From assembly GCA_031261345.1 (NCBI GenBank), contig JAISKC010000086.1:1-64000 (forward strand): a stretch of 64,000 nucleotides of DNA, read 5' to 3'. How positions within the stretch are numbered: the stretch's first letter is position 1; the number at the start of each line of letters is the position of its first letter. The notes beneath the pieces are model-generated. The model was not told the origin of the DNA. It did not search any database and was given only the letters and a program-made list of their open reading frames with translations. Positions 17,221 to 24,499 of this stretch are shown piece after piece. A program made the position numbers and the translations under genes. Source of the DNA: Eubacteriales Family XIII. Incertae Sedis bacterium. GTDB lineage: Bacteria; Bacillota; Clostridia; Peptostreptococcales; Anaerovoracaceae.

Positions 17221-17864
17221 CGTTGTGTTTCGCCGTATCCCATCGCCAAAAGAACCTGCTGTGCAGTTTCATGTGATGTGAGCATTTCGAGTAATTTTAG
17301 GGCAACTTTAGGTGCGGTCGCGGGCCCTGATGAAGTGATAATATTTTCTGTGACCAATAACTCCTCCTCGCAAGCTACAGCCCCGAGCTCCGAAATTTGC
17401 CGGAGAAACTTCCCGTTTTCATGCCTGTAAGTCGTCGCCATTTTGCCCTCAAGAATTCCGCTTTTTGCGAGAAGTAATGAGGCGGTACACACAGAGGCAA
17501 TGGGTTTTTTCTGAGTGTTGAAATCGCGAATCAGATTCAGAACGCGTTCGTCAAAACCTTCCTCGTAGTAGCCATAACGCCCAAAGCCACCCGGCAGAGC
17601 CAGTGCCTCAAAATCGGCGGAAATTACTTCGTCCACTGACACAGCACAGTTCACCTTCAGCCCTTGCTCGGTTACTGCATTTCCCGAAGTTACTGAGGCC
17701 CCGTCACCAAATGACGCACGAACGGTCTTGTCTGGGTTGAGCCCGCAAGTTACCGTCATTACTTTCTGCTTGAAAGCGACGCGAGCCCAACCGAACACGT
17801 CGGTAAACGCGGCGGCCTCGAGCAGCTCAAATCCCTTCGGTAATAGAATCAAAATCTTCTTCAC
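17217..17864 (-). CDS. DJ-1/PfpI family protein
   Basis: A flavodoxin-like DJ-1/ThiJ/PfpI protein, 215 aa from the chosen start. KKILILLPKGFELLEAAAFTDVFGWA gives the conserved Glu of the family (about residue 14), ALPGGFGRYGYYEE the GG turn, and ASVCTASLLLAKSGILEG the nucleophile elbow with the reactive cysteine. YajL/DJ-1-type proteins are chaperone- or deglycase-like; the exact activity is debated. The GTG at 17864 is preferred because family homology begins there (VKKILIL) and it lies 7 nt after the 57-aa gene stop. An in-frame upstream ATG (17909) would overlap that gene. Confidence 0.88.
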   Translation of the reverse strand: MKKILILLPKGFELLEAAAFTDVFGWARVAFKQKVMTVTCGLNPDKTVRASFGDGASVTSGNAVTEQGLKVNCAVSVDEVISADFEALALPGGFGRYGYYEEGFDERVLNLIRDFNTQKKPIASVCTASLLLAKSGILEGKMATTYRHENGKFLRQISELGAVACEEELLVTENIITSSGPATAPKVALKLLEMLTSHETAQQVLLAMGYGETQR

Positions 17865-17871
17865 TGAATTA

Positions 17872-18045
17872 TTATGAAGGAGAATCCTTCTTTTTCTCGA
17901 ACTTTGCAAGCTCCATCAGCGTTAGAGGACGACCAAGTTTTTTCGATTCATCAATTGCCGCACGGAGATCAAAGTTTGGCTTTTTTCCTGAGCTTTCAAT
18001 CGTCTCGCCATATTTTGCAATATAATCCTTAACTGCCTTATCCAT
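17872..18045 (-). CDS. Small conserved-looking protein (57 aa) between GNAT and DJ-1 genes
   Basis: A 57-residue ORF with a strong GGAGG ribosome binding site 9 nt before its ATG. Its sequence runs MDKAVKDYIAKYGE, then KKPNFDLRAAIDESKKLGRPLT, and a charged tail. The fit to its neighbours (4-nt gap from the GNAT gene, 7-nt gap to DJ-1) and a typical coding composition argue that it is real. It is probably an accessory or antitoxin-like partner of the GNAT protein; the function is unknown and this is inference. Confidence 0.75.
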   Translation of the reverse strand: MDKAVKDYIAKYGETIESSGKKPNFDLRAAIDESKKLGRPLTLMELAKFEKKKDSPS

Positions 18046-18048
18046 ACA

Positions 18049-18480
18049 TCATACCTCCAAATTTAGATACTTTCGGATCAGTTTCTTGGTGGTTTCTGTG
18101 TCAAAGTAAAGCCTACGACCACCCAAAGGTTTTGCGCCATAATGCTCAACATAATAGTCATATAATAGAGTTTTGGATTCAAAAACAACAAATCCCTCGT
18201 ACTCTGTTTTTATTGAATCCAAACCAACATATGCCAGCAATTTACCAGCAACACCTTTGCCATGAAAGTCTTCCTTTGCCTCAATAAGGTGAATATAATT
18301 AAACTTGTTCTCGTTATCACGTTCATATTCAACTAGACCGACAAATTTGCTGTTTTCTTCCAATCCTACTGTAATTGAATAGAAACTGGCCTGTTTGGAC
18401 CAGTCGAAAATGTACCCATCCAGACCTTTTAAAACAGATACATCTATAATTTCTTTGAAAATGTCAGCCAAATTCCTCAC
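18049..18480 (-). CDS. GNAT family N-acetyltransferase
   Basis: A 143-residue GNAT-fold protein. The acetyl-CoA pyrophosphate-binding motif is FHGKGVAGKLLAYV (R/Q-x-x-G-x-G/A type), followed by FVVFESKTLLYDYYVEHYGAKPLGGRRLYFDT. First gene of the operon GNAT - 57-aa protein - DJ-1 - radical SAM. The GTG at 18480 touches its own Shine-Dalgarno (GAAGGA), so the TTG at 18471 (fourth codon) may be the true start. The substrate is unknown. A bacteriostatic tRNA-acetylating toxin is possible, but the small partner lies downstream and is not a ribbon-helix-helix protein, unlike TacAT. Confidence 0.78.
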   Translation of the reverse strand: MRNLADIFKEIIDVSVLKGLDGYIFDWSKQASFYSITVGLEENSKFVGLVEYERDNENKFNYIHLIEAKEDFHGKGVAGKLLAYVGLDSIKTEYEGFVVFESKTLLYDYYVEHYGAKPLGGRRLYFDTETTKKLIRKYLNLEV

Positions 18481-18505
18481 TCCTTCTTGCTTGAACGCTA
18501 ATTGT

Positions 18506-18514
18506 ATTATACCA
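18506..18514 (-). promoter_or_regulatory. Extended -10 promoter for the GNAT operon
   Basis: On the minus strand TGGTATAAT (TG-n-TATAAT) lies about 25 nt upstream of the GNAT start. No clear -35 is visible. Confidence 0.5.
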
Positions 18515-18558
18515 TAATAGTTGGCTTATGCCGTTGATATCGGATTTGGGAGGCGAAA

Positions 18559-19026
18559 ATGACAGGATCTTTTTCAATAATACAGCAGGATATTACGACC
18601 TTAGGTGTCGACGCGATCGTCAACGCCGCAAACACCGCGCTGCTCATGGGAAGGGGCGTGTGCGGCGCGATTTTCAGAGCCGCTGGGCCACGAGAACTAC
18701 AAGCCGCCTGCGACAAACTATCGCCAATCGAGACGGGCGAGGCAGTGATCACGTCCGGATTCGGTCTACCTGCAAAATACATCATTCACACGGCAGGCCC
18801 AGTGTGGAACGGCGGTGAGCAAAACGAAGAGGCCTTACTTCGAAATTGTTATGCAAACTCGCTCAGATTGGCTGTGGAAAACGGTTGCAAAAGCATAGCC
18901 TTTCCCCTCATCTCAAGCGGCATCTACGGCTATCCCAAAGAGGATGCCATAAAGGTGGCAACCGCAGCAATAGAAGATTTCATAGCAACGGAAAAAATAG
19001 AAGTCTACCTGATCGTTTTGCCGTAA
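18559..19026 (+). CDS. Macrodomain protein (ADP-ribose/O-acetyl-ADP-ribose binding), short at C terminus
   Basis: A 155-residue macrodomain of the YmdB/MacroD type. It shows [27 protein letters not shown] (the NAAN and GGGVAGAI-equivalent ADP-ribose loop, here MGRGVCGAI), [10 protein letters not shown], and [18 protein letters not shown] (second phosphate loop). Such enzymes deacetylate O-acetyl-ADP-ribose or remove ADP-ribose from proteins. The frame ends right after VYLIVLP, about 10-15 residues short of usual family length, so the last strand/helix may be missing. The flanking XRE module runs convergent with it. Confidence 0.85.
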   Translation: MTGSFSIIQQDITTLGVDAIVNAANTALLMGRGVCGAIFRAAGPRELQAACDKLSPIETGEAVITSGFGLPAKYIIHTAGPVWNGGEQNEEALLRNCYANSLRLAVENGCKSIAFPLISSGIYGYPKEDAIKVATAAIEDFIATEKIEVYLIVLP

Positions 19027-19030
19027 AATT

Positions 19031-19339
19031 CTACTTTAGTAGTTCCTTGAATATTTGCGGGCGTTTGTTGATAATCTCCAGCAACCTGCCCGATGAACCG
19101 CGAGGGTGATTTGTTCCCGCCTCCCAAGCCTCAATGGTTTTCTTTGACACACCAAGTGCGAAAGCGAATGCAGCCTGCGACATTCGGGCATTCTCCCTTA
19201 TTCTACGTATATCTGCCGCTGAATAATTTTTTACAGGGGAAATCTCGGCCTTTATCCGCCTAAGTTCTATCTTGCCATCTTGATCATCTATCGCTTCCTG
19301 TAAGCCTGCGATGATACTATTCGCATAATTATTTTTCAT
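19031..19339 (-). CDS. HigA/NadS-type XRE antitoxin or regulator
   Basis: A 102-residue protein. The N-terminal extension with an E-L-R-R-I-K segment and the C-terminal helix-turn-helix (NYSAADIRRIRENARMSQAAFAFALGVSKKTIEAWEAG, about 38-75) are typical of antitoxins that follow a RelE/HigB-type toxin gene. Its start overlaps a 42-aa upstream ORF (19329-19457). No full-length toxin is present, so this may be an orphan antitoxin or a regulator. Confidence 0.82.
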   Translation of the reverse strand: MKNNYANSIIAGLQEAIDDQDGKIELRRIKAEISPVKNYSAADIRRIRENARMSQAAFAFALGVSKKTIEAWEAGTNHPRGSSGRLLEIINKRPQIFKELLK

Positions 19340-19457
19340 TGCATGCTTTCCCTTCCGTCACTTCCTTTTCCAACGTAGCAATCATTTTGTGAATGATATG
19401 TTTTGATGCCTTCCATCGTTTATCGAACTCAATGGTATTAATAAAGTCTGGTATCAT
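19329..19457 (-). CDS. Small ORF (42 aa) upstream of and overlapping the HigA-like gene
   Basis: ATG at 19457 follows a strong GGGGGAGAG ribosome binding site. The product begins MIPDFINTIEFDKRWKASK and ends CNEK. It occupies the position of a RelE/HigB toxin, and the beginning (short strand then xFxxRWK) is reminiscent of such toxins, but it is far too short. It is either a truncated toxin remnant or an independent small protein. It overlaps the HigA-like start by 11 nt. Confidence 0.55.
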   Translation of the reverse strand: MIPDFINTIEFDKRWKASKHIIHKMIATLEKEVTEGKACNEK

Positions 19458-19470
19458 TTCTCTCCCCCTT

Positions 19471-19498
19471 ATTATACCCTATTCAATAGGGTAGTCAA
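19471..19498 (-). promoter_or_regulatory. Promoter with a palindromic operator filling its spacer
   Basis: On the minus strand: -35 TTGACT (19493-19498), 16-bp spacer, -10 TATAAT (19471-19476). The spacer plus one bp is the perfect palindrome ACCCTATTCAATAGGGT (19476-19492). This is a textbook arrangement for autorepression by the HigA-like protein, whose binding would occlude RNA polymerase. Confidence 0.8.
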
Positions 19499-19571
19499 GC
19501 AAAAGTGCTTATAGAGGATAGTAATACCTAAAATATACCATGTCAACTATTATTTTACAATTAATTCTATT

Positions 19572-19901
19572 TTATTCCTGCGCTTGATTTGCGTACCATT
19601 TTATGAATTCTATGATGAACTGCCTTTTTCTTTTGTCGCTACGGTGAATTAGGTCTCGGATTTCGTCCAGAGAATCGTTGCGATATTCCTTATCTATCCC
19701 CATCAAAATATAGTCAGGCGTTACATCGAGTGCCGAGCAAAGCTTCATAAGCGTTTCAATGCTACACTTTGCCCCGCGCTCCACATTGCCCGTATAAGTC
19801 GTACTCAAATTCGCACGTTCGGCCAACTCCGCCTGGGTCAGATCCAACACGCGGCGACGCCTCGCTATCCTCTTTCCAATTTCATTATAATCAATACTCA
19901 T
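19572..19901 (-). CDS. XRE family regulator, divergent from the BREX operon
   Basis: A 109-residue protein with an N-terminal helix-turn-helix (LTQAELAERANLSTTYTGNVERG, about residues 20-45) and a short C-terminal helical region. The start at 19901 is preferred because GAGGGA lies 12 nt upstream; an in-frame ATG at 19922 would add seven residues. It is transcribed away from brxB. A 10-bp word, TAGTTGGTAT, overlaps its own start and recurs over the -35 of the BREX promoter, making it the likely BREX operon regulator (inference). Confidence 0.83.
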   Translation of the reverse strand: MSIDYNEIGKRIARRRRVLDLTQAELAERANLSTTYTGNVERGAKCSIETLMKLCSALDVTPDYILMGIDKEYRNDSLDEIRDLIHRSDKRKRQFIIEFIKWYANQAQE

Positions 19902-20017
19902 AGTTGGTATACACTCCCTCATATGAGTACTTTAGCAATGCATATTGCCCCTATACAGAATCCATATAGAGTAAAAAACACATTGTAGTTGGTATTATTT
20001 CGATAATAAAGTATAAT
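19901..20017 (+). promoter_or_regulatory. BREX promoter with repeated TAGTTGGTAT sites
   Basis: Candidate promoter for brxB: -35 TTGGTA (19989-19994), 17-bp spacer, -10 TATAAT (20012-20017). The word TAGTTGGTAT occurs at 19901-19910, at the start of the xre gene, and at 19986-19995, overlapping the -35. These two direct repeats are natural candidates for binding by the divergent XRE protein. Confidence 0.6.
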
Positions 20018-20098
20018 TTTATGTAATGTCATCATCTAGTCAGGCGTATTGAAGAAGCATCTTTGTGTGTTGAATGAGGGAGTTTAACTGAAGTAATT

Positions 20099-20704
20099 GT
20101 GGATACGGAAAAACGATTAAATCAAATGGAATCAATGATTGAGGATACCGCTTTTCGTCACAATCGTGGATTGAGCAACGAGGTTGGCTATTATATCTTT
20201 GACTATCCGCCGAAGGACGAACTCATCATTAGAGATTATATCAAACGATTGCAAGGCAAGGCAACCACCGAGGGAACACTCGGTTTCTCCCTTGAGGTCT
20301 TTGATCTTTATGATATGGTGCTTGATATTTTGGAAGAGAAGCAGTTTCTTGAGCAATGTTTTAAGTTTGAAGAAAAGCAAGGAATGGACAGAATTGTTCG
20401 GGCGGTAGGTAATATGCTAAAGCTCAGCGATAATACCGGATTGATTGTAGAGAAAATTAGAAGCAGACTTGCTGAACGTGAAGAAGATGCAACAGTCAAA
20501 TTTGAAACCGTCATCTTCATCACAGGTATTGGAAAAATATATCCGGTACTTCGCTCACATAAAGTCTTGAACAATCTTCATCAAGCGATAGATGACATCC
20601 CTGTAGTGATGTTCTATCCAGGGCGCTATGATGAGCAGAAATTGATGCTATTTGGAACCTTGCAGGATGATAACTATTATCGTGCATTTCGTCTCGTAGA
20701 TTGA
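20099..20704 (+). CDS. brxB: BREX protein BrxB (DUF1788)
   Basis: A 201-residue DUF1788 protein. The hallmark segment RGLSNEVGYYIFDYPPKDELIIRDYI (about residues 20-45) and the late FLTGIGKIYPVLRSHKVL-like region (here FITGIGKIYPVLRSH) are characteristic of BrxB. In BREX phage defence BrxB is a core accessory protein of unknown biochemistry. The start is a GTG at 20099 with only a distant GAGGG; an ATG at codon 10 is an alternative. It is the first gene of the operon. brxA (DUF1819), which normally precedes brxB, is not present. Confidence 0.93.
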   Translation: MDTEKRLNQMESMIEDTAFRHNRGLSNEVGYYIFDYPPKDELIIRDYIKRLQGKATTEGTLGFSLEVFDLYDMVLDILEEKQFLEQCFKFEEKQGMDRIVRAVGNMLKLSDNTGLIVEKIRSRLAEREEDATVKFETVIFITGIGKIYPVLRSHKVLNNLHQAIDDIPVVMFYPGRYDEQKLMLFGTLQDDNYYRAFRLVD

Positions 20705-20723
20705 TTGGGGGAATATAAACACT

Positions 20724-23700
20724 ATGCAGATAAAGGATATGTTCAAAAAGTCCATCAGTAGGGACATCAAAGGCGTTATCAAAGTTGGACAAAGCGATGA
20801 CGAGAATATTTGCCAGGAGCTTGAAGAGTATGTAGTCACAAACGAACTGAACAAACACTTCCACGATTTCTTCGATGCATACAAAGCCGGATTGATTGGT
20901 GATACCGACAAAATGGGTGTCTGGATATCGGGCTTCTTTGGAAGCGGCAAATCTCATTTTCTCAAAATCCTTTCATACTTACTGGACAATAGAGAGGTCG
21001 GTGGCAAGCGTGCCGCAGACTATTTCACAGAGGAGAATAAAATCACTGATCCGATGACACTTGCCGACATCAAGAAGGTTGCACAGCATGCAGAGGATAC
21101 CAAAGTTATGCTATTCAATATCGACTCCAAAAGCGATGTGGCAGATAAAAACTCGAAAGATGCAATCGTGCTGGTCTTCCTGAAAGTTTTCAATGAAATG
21201 TTGGGCTATTGCGGCTCAATTCCTGCGTTGGCGGAACTTGAAAGATACTTAGAAGCACAGGGGCATTACGAATCATTCAAGCAGAGATTTAAGGAAAAAT
21301 CGGGTGCTGAATGGGTGGATCAGAGACAGGACTTCGACTTCATTAGAGATGACATCGAAGAAGCTCTCACAAATATGGGTATTATGAGCAGTGATGCCAT
21401 TTCGGCTTGGTTCGAAAAGGCAACGAGCACGTACAGTATCAGCATAGAAGAATTCGCATCGATGGTGAGCAGTTATATAAAGATTAAAGGCGCGAACCAT
21501 CATGTGATATTTCTTGTTGATGAGGTTGGGCAATATATCGGCGACAATTCAGATCTTATGTTGAACCTCCAGACCGTAACTGAGGATTTGGGCACGATGT
21601 GTCAGGGCAAGGCTTGGGTCATTGTGACGAGTCAGCAGGACATTGACCATATTGTGAAAGATATGCGCGCGAGGGCGTCGAATGATTTTTCGAAGATACA
21701 GGGCCGTTTTGATACAAAGATTTCTCTCACATCCGCAAATGTTGACGAAGTAATAAGAAAACGAATTCTCGAGAAAAATGAAACAGCGGATGCCGCGCTG
21801 AAAATGCTATACGAACAAAACGAGACCATTATCAAAAATTTGATTGTCTTCAATGACAAAGCTGAGAAAAAACTATATAAGAACGGTAGTGATTTCGCCG
21901 CCGTCTATCCTTTCGTACCTTATCAGTTCAATCTGCTCGCAAGCGTGCTAACATCCATAAGGACTCACGGCGCATCAGGCAAACATCTATCGGAAGGCGA
22001 GCGATCAATGCTCGCGCTATTCAAGGAATCCGCAATGAAAATTATGGATAAGAGCGAAGGGGAGATTGTGCCGTTTTACATTTTCTATGACGCCCTTCAT
22101 AAATTCCTTGACCACAGTCATGCCGGAGTAATTCTCAAGGCGATGGTGAACGATCACATCAACCCATCTCGTGAGGATGACTGTTTCTCGGTAAATGTAT
22201 TGAAGGCCCTATTCATGATCAAGTACGTTAATGAAATAGAGGCCAATGTAGAAAATTTGACCAGCCTAATGGTGGACTCCATCGATGCAGATAGAATTGT
22301 CCTCAAAAGAAAGGTTGAGGAATCTCTTAGTGTACTGCTTTCGGAAAAATTGATTCAGAAAAACGGAAACGTGTATGTCTTCCTGACTGATGAAGAGCAG
22401 GAAATCAATCGTGAGATTGATGGACAAAACATAGAGCTTTCTGCAGTGACTGCCGAGATAGCCAGTATGTTATTTGACGACAAGGGACTGATTGGAAACT
22501 CAAAGCATCGATATTCCAAGATGAACGGTAGATATAGCTTTCCCTATAGCAAATACGTCGACGAATTTGAGAGTAAATCCGGTCAGGGTAGCGAGATTGG
22601 TCTACGTATCATTACTCCTATTTCTGACAATCTCGATGATTCCACAATCCGTATGAAGTCGGGTCAAGGCAAAGAAGTTGTGGTGCTTTTGCCTGATGAT
22701 ATGGCTTTCGTAAGCGAGCTTCGGGATTCAATGCGAATCAAGAAATACATGCAAACAGCTTCCTCTGCAGCATTGTCAAAGTTTGAGCAAATCAAGGAAG
22801 CGAAGGCTGCAGACGGTCGCAAGAGAGCTGACAACGCGCACCTGTTTCTCAAAGAAGCACTTAAGGACGCCTCTATTTATGTAAATGGCGACAAAGCAAA
22901 TATTGGAGCGAAAGAACCGTCTGCAAGAATAGGGGAAGGGCTTGAGCTGTTGATAAGCACGGTATTTCACAAGCTCCCTTATATGGACACAGCGGTGAGT
23001 GCTGCAGATATTCGTGGACTGCTTGATGGCAATTTGAACAAAACGATTTCAATGGCTGAAGTTGCTGAGCAAAACGCCAATGCACTGAGCGATATGCTGA
23101 CTTATATCACTGTTCAGTCGGTAGCACATATGCATCCTTCGCTTAAATCATTGATGGATAGATTCAGAAAAGTGCCCTACGGTTTTGAGGAAGACGATGT
23201 CCGGTGGCTTATAGCAAAATTGTTTGCGGATGCTGAAGTCTCTTTATCATTAAATGGCGAGAACATATCAACGCGCTCAAATACCGAGGATGAAATCTAT
23301 AGATACTTGACGAAGAAAGAGTTTTCAGAGAAATTGCTTGTTACACGCAGAGAACGAGTGAATGAAGCTCAAAAGAAAATAGTGAGAAGTGTGATGCAGG
23401 AGCTGTTTCATTCGTCCGGAGCAAAGGACGATGACGATTCCATCATGGAGTATTTTGAAAAGATGGGTAGCAGGCGTTTGGACAGTCTGGAACGACTTTT
23501 AGAGAAATATGAAAATGGGTCAAAGCTATATCCATATCCGAGCAAAAGCATCGTTGAAGAGGGAATAGCACTATTTCGAGGCACCCTTGGTATCGAAAGT
23601 GTAAGTGCGTTTTATGAGCAGATTGCCAAGAATGAAAATGCCTTGCGAGACTTTGCTGAGGACTATGATGCAGTCAATGCGTTTTTCTACAGCAAGGACA

Positions 23701-24491
23701 ACACCCAAGTTCAGGGAGAGCAGAAAACATTCTTTGACCTCTCTGCAAAGAATATGGAGATTTGGGAAGAAAGCAAACCCTTTGTTGTCAACAGGGAAGT
23801 GGAGGACTTGGCGAATGCAATCAAGGAAATTCTTCTCAAAAAAGTTCCGTACTCGGATATTCCGAAATTGCCTGAGCTAAGAGAAAATTTCATGTACGCC
23901 TACAGCGGAGTTTTATCTTCCATGAAACCGCCGATCAAAGAGGCTATTGAGGCGGCGCGCACGCGAGTAATAAGTGAACTAGATGAATCTGATTCCAAGG
24001 ATGAATGTGAGGAGAAATACAATAAGCAGTTTGACGATTTAAGTGAGAAGTTGGATACCTGCAACAACGTAGCAACCCTGCAAATCATAAAGGTTGAAGC
24101 GGACACCCTAAAGACAAGGCTACTATCGGACATCGCAGACCTGCAAGCCAAGTCCCAACTGCCATTGCAAGCCGATACCGCAGACCCGTCATTGCGAGCG
24201 AAGCGATACCCCAAGAGGGCACTTAGCAATCCAGAATTAGGCAGCGAATCTCAATCAGAGGACAACTCGTCATTGCGGGCTCCGACCCGCAATCCACATA
24301 CCGACACCGATGAGACACCTAAAGTCGCTCCACCCGTATCTACGCAAAAGTACATAAGCATTAGAGAAACCGTAACAGAACAGACATGGCAAATCAAAAA
24401 CGAAGAAGAATTAGACGCATATCTTTCAAGCTTGCGGGAGCGAATCAAGAAAGAATTAGTTGACGGCAAGACTTTGAACATTGAGTTTTAG
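20724..24491 (+). CDS. brxC: BREX ATPase BrxC
   Basis: A 1255-residue P-loop ATPase of the BrxC/PglY family, a core of BREX complexes. Walker A GFFGSGKSH begins at residue 70 and Walker B VIFLVDEVGQY at about 261-271. Long helical regions follow. The sequence starts with the family-typical MQIKDMFKKSISRDIKGVIKVGQ. Near the C terminus (about residues 1155-1191) the protein carries PSLRAKRYPKRALSNPE and SSLRAPTRNPH, encoded by two palindromic elements (24185-24297). These are in frame but foreign to the family, lying in a linker before the conserved C-terminal segment YISIRETVTEQTWQIKNEEELDAYL. It is separated from pglX by 8 bp. Confidence 0.95.
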   Translation: MQIKDMFKKSISRDIKGVIKVGQSDDENICQELEEYVVTNELNKHFHDFFDAYKAGLIGDTDKMGVWISGFFGSGKSHFLKILSYLLDNREVGGKRAADYFTEENKITDPMTLADIKKVAQHAEDTKVMLFNIDSKSDVADKNSKDAIVLVFLKVFNEMLGYCGSIPALAELERYLEAQGHYESFKQRFKEKSGAEWVDQRQDFDFIRDDIEEALTNMGIMSSDAISAWFEKATSTYSISIEEFASMVSSYIKIKGANHHVIFLVDEVGQYIGDNSDLMLNLQTVTEDLGTMCQGKAWVIVTSQQDIDHIVKDMRARASNDFSKIQGRFDTKISLTSANVDEVIRKRILEKNETADAALKMLYEQNETIIKNLIVFNDKAEKKLYKNGSDFAAVYPFVPYQFNLLASVLTSIRTHGASGKHLSEGERSMLALFKESAMKIMDKSEGEIVPFYIFYDALHKFLDHSHAGVILKAMVNDHINPSREDDCFSVNVLKALFMIKYVNEIEANVENLTSLMVDSIDADRIVLKRKVEESLSVLLSEKLIQKNGNVYVFLTDEEQEINREIDGQNIELSAVTAEIASMLFDDKGLIGNSKHRYSKMNGRYSFPYSKYVDEFESKSGQGSEIGLRIITPISDNLDDSTIRMKSGQGKEVVVLLPDDMAFVSELRDSMRIKKYMQTASSAALSKFEQIKEAKAADGRKRADNAHLFLKEALKDASIYVNGDKANIGAKEPSARIGEGLELLISTVFHKLPYMDTAVSAADIRGLLDGNLNKTISMAEVAEQNANALSDMLTYITVQSVAHMHPSLKSLMDRFRKVPYGFEEDDVRWLIAKLFADAEVSLSLNGENISTRSNTEDEIYRYLTKKEFSEKLLVTRRERVNEAQKKIVRSVMQELFHSSGAKDDDDSIMEYFEKMGSRRLDSLERLLEKYENGSKLYPYPSKSIVEEGIALFRGTLGIESVSAFYEQIAKNENALRDFAEDYDAVNAFFYSKDNTQVQGEQKTFFDLSAKNMEIWEESKPFVVNREVEDLANAIKEILLKKVPYSDIPKLPELRENFMYAYSGVLSSMKPPIKEAIEAARTRVISELDESDSKDECEEKYNKQFDDLSEKLDTCNNVATLQIIKVEADTLKTRLLSDIADLQAKSQLPLQADTADPSLRAKRYPKRALSNPELGSESQSEDNSSLRAPTRNPHTDTDETPKVAPPVSTQKYISIRETVTEQTWQIKNEEELDAYLSSLRERIKKELVDGKTLNIEF
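24185..24297 (-). repeat. Two palindromic elements inside brxC
   Basis: The first (24185-24233, CGTCATTGCGAGCGAAGCGA onward, ending GCAATCCAGA) and the second (24267-24297, CGTCATTGCGGG-CTCCGAC-CCGCAATCC) match the reverse complement of the GGATTGC...GCAATGAC elements seen elsewhere. Both are translated as part of BrxC. Confidence 0.85.
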
Positions 24492-24499
24492 GGGAGCAG

